Assembly (NCBI RefSeq): GCF_004216905.1
Contig: NZ_SGXJ01000004.1
Span: 1-64,000 of the forward strand
Direction of reading: 5' to 3'
DNA length: 64,000 bases
Source of the DNA: Kribbella sp. VKM Ac-2569
Lineage (GTDB): Bacteria; Actinomycetota; Actinomycetes; Propionibacteriales; Kribbellaceae
Positions 59,363-64,000 of the stretch are shown here, one piece after another (the first letter of the stretch is position 1; each line of letters begins with the position of its first letter). The position numbers and the translations under genes were made by a program. Below the pieces are notes generated by a model that saw nothing but the letters and a program-made list of their open reading frames with translations, was not told the origin of the DNA and did no database searches.

Positions 59363-59746
59363 TCAGCTGACGCCGACCGTCTGGTGGTCCACCTCGATGA
59401 CGCCGACGACGCGCTCCACGTCGCGGCCGTAGGGCTGGCCGATGTACTTCTGGGCGATCTGGTCGACGAGCTCCCAGCCGGCGTCGCCGTCGATCCATTC
59501 GACGACGCGGCCGCGGACGATGACCGGCTCGTACGGGTTGTCGACCGGGGCGAGGGACAGCGCTACGCGGGGATCGCGACGGAGGTTGCGGGCCTTCTGC
59601 GAGGTCGGGCCGGTCAGGAAGATGATCTTGTCGTCGAGCGAGCTCACCCAGAGCGGGATGGAGTGCGGCGACCCGTCCGGCAGGACGGTGGCCAGGTGGG
59701 CGATGGAGGTGCTCTCGACGGCGCTACGTACGGCGGGCTTCAACAT
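59363..59746 (-). CDS. PPOX-class flavin/F420-binding protein
   Basis: A 127-residue split-barrel protein of the pyridoxamine-phosphate-oxidase superfamily: L-P-D-G-S-P-H-S-I-P-L-W-V near 25, K-A-R-N-L-R-R-D-P-R-V-A-L-S near 55 and G-R-V-V-E-W near 85. Many such actinobacterial proteins use F420. Lies 12 bp after the reductase gene on the same strand. Confidence 0.87.
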   Translation of the reverse strand: MLKPAVRSAVESTSIAHLATVLPDGSPHSIPLWVSSLDDKIIFLTGPTSQKARNLRRDPRVALSLAPVDNPYEPVIVRGRVVEWIDGDAGWELVDQIAQKYIGQPYGRDVERVVGVIEVDHQTVGVS

Positions 59747-59758
59747 GGCTGTGCTCCT

Positions 59759-60349
59759 TCAGCGGACGATCTCGTAGTGGAGGTGGGTGACGCCGGGCGC
59801 GGGGACGGCCTCGATCAGGTTCAGACGTACGTGCTCCGGAAGCTCCTGGAAGAACGGCCGGCCGCCGCCGAGCAGGATCGGCACCTGATGCAGCACGAGC
59901 TCGTCGACGAGACCCGCCTGGAGTGCCGCGGTCGCGACACCGCCGCCCATCAGGCCGACATCCTTCCCGCCGGCCAGCTCACGCGCCGCGGCGATCGCGT
60001 CCTCGATGGTGTTGGCGAGCGTCTGCCGTTCGCTGATCTCCGCCACCGGACCGTGACTCACGACAACCAGGGAAGCCTTCGGGTGCGGGCTGCCGCCGCC
60101 GAAGTGGCCCGAGTCGTCGTACGTCTTGTGCCCGGCGACCATCGCGCCGACCCGGCCGGCGAGCGCGTCGAAGATCCGTGCGCTCGGTGCGCTCAGCTTG
60201 AAGCCGTCGAACACCTGGCTCGGGGTGTCACCGTCGAAGTACCAGTCGAACAGCATCGGCGCGTCGCCAAGCCCGTGATCCGGACCGGAACCGCGTCCGG
60301 TGATGTACCCGTCGACCGAGACGGAGAGGGCGCAGACCACCTTGCTCAT
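59759..60349 (-). CDS. RibD/DHFR-like reductase
   Basis: A 196-residue dihydrofolate-reductase-fold protein of the RibD C-terminal type: V-S-V-D-G-Y-I-T-G near 10, A-G-H-K-T-Y-D near 70, G-G-G-V-A-T-A-A-L near 135 and the end V-T-H-L-H-Y-E. Not a true folate reductase by pattern. The ATG at 60349 has GGGAAGG upstream. Under control of the divergent HxlR protein, with the PPOX gene as second gene. Confidence 0.87.
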   Translation of the reverse strand: MSKVVCALSVSVDGYITGRGSGPDHGLGDAPMLFDWYFDGDTPSQVFDGFKLSAPSARIFDALAGRVGAMVAGHKTYDDSGHFGGGSPHPKASLVVVSHGPVAEISERQTLANTIEDAIAAARELAGGKDVGLMGGGVATAALQAGLVDELVLHQVPILLGGGRPFFQELPEHVRLNLIEAVPAPGVTHLHYEIVR

Positions 60350-60369
60350 CGTGTTCACCTTCCCTTGGG

Positions 60370-60413
60370 GTTCCTTGAAGGAACGCTAACATGTTGGAGT
60401 TCCTTTAGGGAAC
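60370..60413. promoter_or_regulatory. two HxlR operators
   Basis: GTTCCTTGAAGGAAC (60370-60384) is a perfect 15-bp palindrome; GTTCCTTTAGGGAAC (60399-60413) is the same site with one mismatch pair. Centres are 29 bp apart. TAGACT at 60423-60428, 6 nt before the HxlR ATG, is that gene's likely -10 box; the sites lie over both promoters. Confidence 0.75.
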
Positions 60414-60434
60414 CCCAAACGCTAGACTGGTGTC

Positions 60435-60887
60435 ATGCAGCGAACGAACTTCAGTGAGATGGCCTGCTCGATCGCGCGCACGCTGGACGTGATCGGCGAG
60501 CCGTGGTCGCCGTTGATCCTGCGTGACATCTGGGTCGGGTTCTCGCGGTTCGAGCAACTCCAGGCGGATCTCGGGATCTCCCGCAAGGTGCTCACCGAGC
60601 GGCTGAACCACCTGGTCGACCGTGGCGTGCTGGAGCGCCGACCGTACGACCAGCGGCCGCGGTACGAGTACGTGCTGACCGACCGCGGCCGCGAACTGCT
60701 CGACGTCCTGATGGTGATGGTTGCCTGGGGCGACAAATGGCTCGCCGGCCAGGCCGGACCGCCGGTCCTCTACCGGCACCACGCCTGCGGGGAGATCAGC
60801 CACGTCGACCTCGCCTGCGCCCACTGCGGCAAGCCGATGCACGCCGACGACATCGACATCCTCCCCGGCCCGGGCGCAGCCGCCTAG
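60435..60887 (+). CDS. HxlR-family regulator with a C-terminal zinc-type cluster
   Basis: A 150-residue winged-helix regulator. Cys11 sits in the usual place (M-A-C-S-I-A-R-T-L-D-V-I-G) where HxlR proteins sense electrophiles or quinones. The DNA-binding part includes L-G-I-S-R-K-V-L-T-E-R-L-N-H-L. The tail is unusual: H-H-A-C-G ... C-A-H-C-G-K, a possible Cys/His zinc site. Leaderless by position of the -10 box. Confidence 0.9.
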   Translation: MQRTNFSEMACSIARTLDVIGEPWSPLILRDIWVGFSRFEQLQADLGISRKVLTERLNHLVDRGVLERRPYDQRPRYEYVLTDRGRELLDVLMVMVAWGDKWLAGQAGPPVLYRHHACGEISHVDLACAHCGKPMHADDIDILPGPGAAA

Positions 60888-61696
60888 CTGCAGTACGGGC
60901 GGAACACCTCGAGGTCGCTGTCCACACGGGCGATCCGGTCGAAACCCCACGTGTCCACACCGGGTCGATCGACCTCGAACATCACCCGGGCGGACATGTC
61001 CCGCAGGCCGCGGGCGAGGAGCGCGAACTCGAGGTGGTCGACGTCCAGGTCGTCGGCGCCGTACTCGTCGAGGAACTCCGCCAGCCGATCACCGTCGGCC
61101 CCGACCCACACGTCGTACTCACGGGGCCCGATCACGGCGTTCTCCCAGTCGAGGATCGCCGCCACCTCACCGTGGTTGTCGATCAAGACGTTCAACCCGT
61201 GAAGGTCCGTGTGACACAGGACGTCGCGCACCGGCTTGAGCCGCGTTCGTACGTCGTCCAACCGCGCGATCGCCGCAGCCACCACGTCCGCCCGATCCGC
61301 GATCCACGGATGCTGGAGGTTCCGCCCCAAGGTCCGGATGTGGGGCTCGCTGACGTCGGCGGGCGGCAGTGTCACCCGCAGCGGCGCCTCATGCACCTGC
61401 CGCAACGCCCGGGCCACCGCACGCCGATCGCTCCAGGCCGCCGTACGCCCTTCGATATAGGGGAAAACAGCGACGTTCTTCGCGGACAGCTCACCCTGCA
61501 GCGTCCGCAACGGCTCCACCACTGGCAGCCCGAGAGCGTGCAACTCCGCCAACTGCGAGAGCCCCGATGGCTCCTCGCCTTCCTTCCACACCTTCACGAA
61601 CCACCGGCCGTCCGCCACCCAGCCGTCGGTGGCGAAGCCGCCAGGGTGCGGCTCCAGCGAGGAGACAGTCAGTCCGTAGTCGCGTTCCAGGTCCAC
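60884..61696 (-). CDS. aminoglycoside-phosphotransferase-like kinase
   Basis: APH-family kinase of 270 residues with a full N-lobe: ATP-binding Lys in W-F-V-K-V-W, catalytic loop L-C-H-T-D-L-H-G-L-N-V and I-L-D-W-E-N-A. Unlike the truncated relative at 23866 all parts are present. Substrate may be a drug or a small hydroxylated metabolite. Its 3' end overlaps the HxlR gene by 4 bp. Confidence 0.88.
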   Translation of the reverse strand: MDLERDYGLTVSSLEPHPGGFATDGWVADGRWFVKVWKEGEEPSGLSQLAELHALGLPVVEPLRTLQGELSAKNVAVFPYIEGRTAAWSDRRAVARALRQVHEAPLRVTLPPADVSEPHIRTLGRNLQHPWIADRADVVAAAIARLDDVRTRLKPVRDVLCHTDLHGLNVLIDNHGEVAAILDWENAVIGPREYDVWVGADGDRLAEFLDEYGADDLDVDHLEFALLARGLRDMSARVMFEVDRPGVDTWGFDRIARVDSDLEVFRPYCS

Positions 61697-61708
61697 ACCC
61701 GCATCACA

Positions 61709-62932
61709 TCATCCGCGCTGGGCGGCCAGCATCCGGATTACGGCGGCGTTCACCAGGATCAGGATCAGCGCCGAGAAGAGCAGCAGTGCGACCTGGGCCG
61801 GGAGGAGCGCGATACCCAGGCCGATCGCGAGGACCGGGATCGCGAGTCCGGCGTACGCGATCAGGAAGAGGGCGGCCAGGACCTCACCGCGGGACGACGG
61901 GTCCGCGAGCGACGCTGCGGTTGCGACGGCGCCGCGGAAGACGAGGCCCACGCCGGCGCCGGCGATGATCCCGCCGATGACGAAGAGGTACAGGTTGGGA
62001 ATGAGACCGCCGACCGCGACGCCCACCAGACCGACGGACATGGCGACCAGTCCGAGGCGGAGCTGAGCCGGGCGGGAGAGGCGGACGAAGACGGCCTGGC
62101 TCGCGGCGCCGGCGATGAAGACGGCGAAGGTAACGACCCCGGCGAGCAGGCGAGACGTGTGGTGCAGGACGCCGGCCAGGAACGTCGGCGCCAGCGAGGT
62201 GAAGAGACCGAAGATCGCGAACGCCGCGAAGGCACCGATCGCGGACGCGAAGAAGAGCGGACGGGCGGACGAGGGCAGCGCCACCCGCTGCGGCCGGTAC
62301 GCCGGACGCTCCTCCAACCGCTCTACGGTCTCCGGCACCAGCGCGATCCCCACCGCGCTGATCAGCAGCAGCACCAGGAAGATCTCGTACGGACGCTCCA
62401 ACGGCGACGACACGTACTGCGCCAGCAGTCCACCCACGAGCGGACCGAACGCCAGCCCGCCGAGGTTCACCATGCTCGAGATCAGCGCGGACCGGCTCGG
62501 GTCCTCACCGGGACGCGCGACCTGCCGCAACTCGGACAGATGCGCTGTCGCGGTCGCTGTCAGTACCCCGACGCCGACACCGCAGATGAACCGAGCCAGC
62601 AGCAACCCGGGCACGTCCGGCCAGATCAGGAAGATCGCCGCCGACAACGCCTCAGCGAGTACGGCGAGCAAAGCGACCCGCCGCCGCCCGAGCCAGTCAC
62701 TGACATGCCCCGCCAGGTACAGCGACGCCATCACCCCGACCGCGTAGCTGGCGAAGATCACCGTGATCACGTACGTCGGGAAGCCGTCGCGCTGCTGGTA
62801 GATCGCATAGAGCGGCGTCGGGATCGTCGAGAAGGCCATCGTGGTGAGGAAGGCCGCCGCGATCACCCAGAACCCCGGAGCATGAGCGAACCGGATCCGT
62901 GCGCCGGCCCGCGAAGACGTCATGGTGGACAT
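61709..62932 (-). CDS. MFS transporter
   Basis: Twelve-helix facilitator of 407 residues. Motif A lies after helix 2 (G-H-V-S-D-W-L-G-R-R-R-V-A), and helix 5 has A-G-like motif C material (L-A-F-G-P-L-V-G-G). Drug efflux is the likely role. It follows the phosphotransferase by 12 bp in reverse order and is divergent from a LysR regulator with a clear operator between. ATG at 62932 chosen because residues before it are antisense to the regulator. Confidence 0.88.
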   Translation of the reverse strand: MSTMTSSRAGARIRFAHAPGFWVIAAAFLTTMAFSTIPTPLYAIYQQRDGFPTYVITVIFASYAVGVMASLYLAGHVSDWLGRRRVALLAVLAEALSAAIFLIWPDVPGLLLARFICGVGVGVLTATATAHLSELRQVARPGEDPSRSALISSMVNLGGLAFGPLVGGLLAQYVSSPLERPYEIFLVLLLISAVGIALVPETVERLEERPAYRPQRVALPSSARPLFFASAIGAFAAFAIFGLFTSLAPTFLAGVLHHTSRLLAGVVTFAVFIAGAASQAVFVRLSRPAQLRLGLVAMSVGLVGVAVGGLIPNLYLFVIGGIIAGAGVGLVFRGAVATAASLADPSSRGEVLAALFLIAYAGLAIPVLAIGLGIALLPAQVALLLFSALILILVNAAVIRMLAAQRG

Positions 62933-62987
62933 GTTTCCAGCGTGCCGCGCTCCATCTATCGAGTCCAACGAAAGTTCTTGCACGCTC

Positions 62988-63006
62988 TTATCGCCAAACT
63001 CGATAA
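62988..63006. promoter_or_regulatory. LysR operator and leaderless -10 box
   Basis: TTATCG-ccaaact-CGATAA is a perfect 6+6 inverted repeat holding the T-N11-A pattern of LysR sites. GATAAT (63002-63007) overlaps its right arm and ends 7 nt before the regulator's GTG, a likely -10 box, so the regulator would repress itself. Confidence 0.65.
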
Positions 63007-63014
63007 TTGGGCCT

Positions 63015-63917
63015 GTGGACAGTCGCCAGCTGGAGTACTTCGTCGCCGTCGCCGAGGAACTGAGCTTCACCCGCGCAGCGCACCGGCTGTTCACGGTGCA
63101 GTCCACGGTCTCTGCCGCCGTACGCGCTCTCGAGACCGACCTGAAGACCACCCTGTTCGATCGCTCGACCCGGCGCGTCGTGCTGTCGGCGGCCGGTCAG
63201 GCGTTGCTGCCCGAGGCGAAGGCCGCGCTGGAGGCGTTGGACCGCGCGCGGGCAGCGGTCGAGGAGGCGTCGTCGGGCTTGCGCGGCAGCATCCGGATCG
63301 GGACGCTGGCCCGGCTCAGCCTGGTGAACATGGCCGAGCTGCTCGGCGCGTTCCATCGCAAGTACCCGCTGGTCGAGGTGCAGGTCGCGACCTCGCCGAC
63401 CGGATCCACCGGCCTCGCGGACGACGTACGGCACGGTCGTCTGGACATCGCGTTGCTCGGGCTGCCGCGTCCCGAGTTGTCCGGCCTTGAGGTCCGCGAC
63501 ATCGCCACGGTTCCGTTCGTGGCGCTCGTCCCGTCGTCGCATCCGCTCGCCGCGCGCACCGGCATCGGACTCGACGAGCTCGCCACCGAACGGTTCGTGG
63601 ACATGCCGGCGGGCTTCGGGAACCGGAAGATGGTCGACCGGGCCTTCGACACGATCGGGATGCCCCGGCGGATCCAGGTCGAGGTGCCGGAACTGACCAC
63701 GATCCCGGACTACGTTCGGGCCGGTCTCGGCGTCGGCGTCGTACCAGATCTCGAGCTGGCCGAGGAGCCTGGCGTCGCCAAGCTGGCGATCACCGGTGCC
63801 GAGCTCACCTGGACGTTGTCCGTGGTGACGATCGCCGGACGGCGACCGAGCAGAGCGGTGACCGCCCTGCTCGATCTGATCGGCGACTCGACCCGCCCGG
63901 AAGGTCCGTACTTCTAG
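63015..63917 (+). CDS. LysR-family regulator
   Basis: A 300-residue regulator with N-terminal helix-turn-helix (L-E-Y-F-V-A-V-A-E-E-L-S-F-T-R-A-A, then V-Q-S-T-V-S-A-A-V-R-A-L-E) and a two-lobed sensor domain. The GTG at 63015 is the usual three residues before L-E-Y-F; the upstream frame lies in the promoter. Likely controls the divergent MFS exporter. Confidence 0.9.
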   Translation: MDSRQLEYFVAVAEELSFTRAAHRLFTVQSTVSAAVRALETDLKTTLFDRSTRRVVLSAAGQALLPEAKAALEALDRARAAVEEASSGLRGSIRIGTLARLSLVNMAELLGAFHRKYPLVEVQVATSPTGSTGLADDVRHGRLDIALLGLPRPELSGLEVRDIATVPFVALVPSSHPLAARTGIGLDELATERFVDMPAGFGNRKMVDRAFDTIGMPRRIQVEVPELTTIPDYVRAGLGVGVVPDLELAEEPGVAKLAITGAELTWTLSVVTIAGRRPSRAVTALLDLIGDSTRPEGPYF

Positions 63918-64000
63918 GTGGCCCAGATCTTCCAGTCCGGCAGTTCGTTGAACCGGCGGAGGGCGGCGACACCGCTGAGCCAGCCGAGCCAGGCGCCGTA
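63914..64000 (-). CDS. 3' end of a CDS cut by the window edge
   Basis: The last 87 bp read on the minus strand give 28 residues ending L-P-D-W-K-I-W-A-T and a TAG that shares CTAG with the LysR stop. Trp-rich and with G-A-W-L-G-W-L. Too short to assign. Confidence 0.5.
   Translation of the reverse strand, partial: YGAWLGWLSGVAALRRFNELPDWKIWAT

Noticed and set aside
58736..60457. 573-residue plus-strand reading frame
   Set aside because: Antisense of the dienelactone hydrolase, PPOX and reductase genes, which all have intact motifs.
60737..63490. 917-residue plus-strand reading frame
   Set aside because: It lies across the HxlR, phosphotransferase, MFS and LysR genes in a shadow frame and is low-complexity Arg/Asp/Gln-rich, typical of antisense reading in GC-rich DNA.
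1..64000. CRISPR arrays, tRNA or rRNA genes, insertion sequences, prophage
   Set aside because: No regular direct repeats, no tRNA-like T-loop sequence, no transposase or integrase motif and no attachment-site duplication was seen on either strand.

Overview
The window is GC-rich actinobacterial chromosome. Gene density, many GTG starts, 4-bp ATGA/GTGA start-stop overlaps, mycothiol-era families (DinB, F420/PPOX, LLM flavin enzymes, WYL, HxlR, ClgR-like) and the abundance of GTACG-type words suggest a soil actinomycete of the Kribbella/Nocardioides type; the genus is an inference from protein style only. I see no rRNA, tRNA, CRISPR array, transposase or prophage. Every stretch without a gene is shorter than about 250 bp.

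Region by region. 0.1-6.6 kb: a phosphotriesterase-like hydrolase, then a signalling cluster of a LuxR-type response regulator, two membrane histidine kinases and, between them, a lipoprotein that joins a DctP-type solute-binding domain to a lipocalin-like C-terminal domain. One kinase keeps the phospho-acceptor His but has lost its ATP-site motifs; the other has a full ATP site but no His. 6.6-16 kb: DEAD-box helicase, DinB protein, a TetR/DCC/membrane-protein operon with two palindromic operators, amidohydrolase, ankyrin protein, cation/proton antiporter, GNAT. 16-27 kb: LysG/LysE pair, metallo-hydrolase with a structured leader, SDR/TetR pair, EamA and MFS exporters, an unknown class-II-synthetase-like protein, a decayed GNAT/phosphotransferase pair, a ClgR-like regulator, and a trans-sulfuration-type PLP enzyme facing an AsnC regulator across a cluster of TGTGGAT boxes.

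27-42 kb: flavin monooxygenase and reductase with a protealysin-like M4 peptidase, HelD-type RNA polymerase motor, a Tat-exported PHP phosphoesterase with a histidine-rich leader, a frameshifted excalibur-type protein followed by an M23 peptidase, small VOC and SDR genes, a DUF3152 metzincin-like protein, and a secreted vertebrate-type protein-arginine deiminase with all four catalytic residues. 42-57 kb: LCP ligase, a TetR-controlled ABC-F plus virginiamycin-B-lyase resistance operon in which the lyase carries a 1-nt insertion, UbiA prenyltransferase, proline iminopeptidase, PhyH dioxygenase, WYL regulator with a DrrAB-type exporter, and a secreted metzincin. 57-64 kb: divergent regulator/enzyme pairs (AraC/NmrA, HxlR/reductases, LysR/MFS), an orphan immunity-like protein, dienelactone hydrolase and a second phosphotransferase.

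The layout is that of an accessory-rich chromosomal arm: many one-regulator/one-enzyme modules with readable operators, several resistance-type genes, and four reading frames that are broken or start oddly. Functional calls rest on motifs read by eye; no database search was possible.
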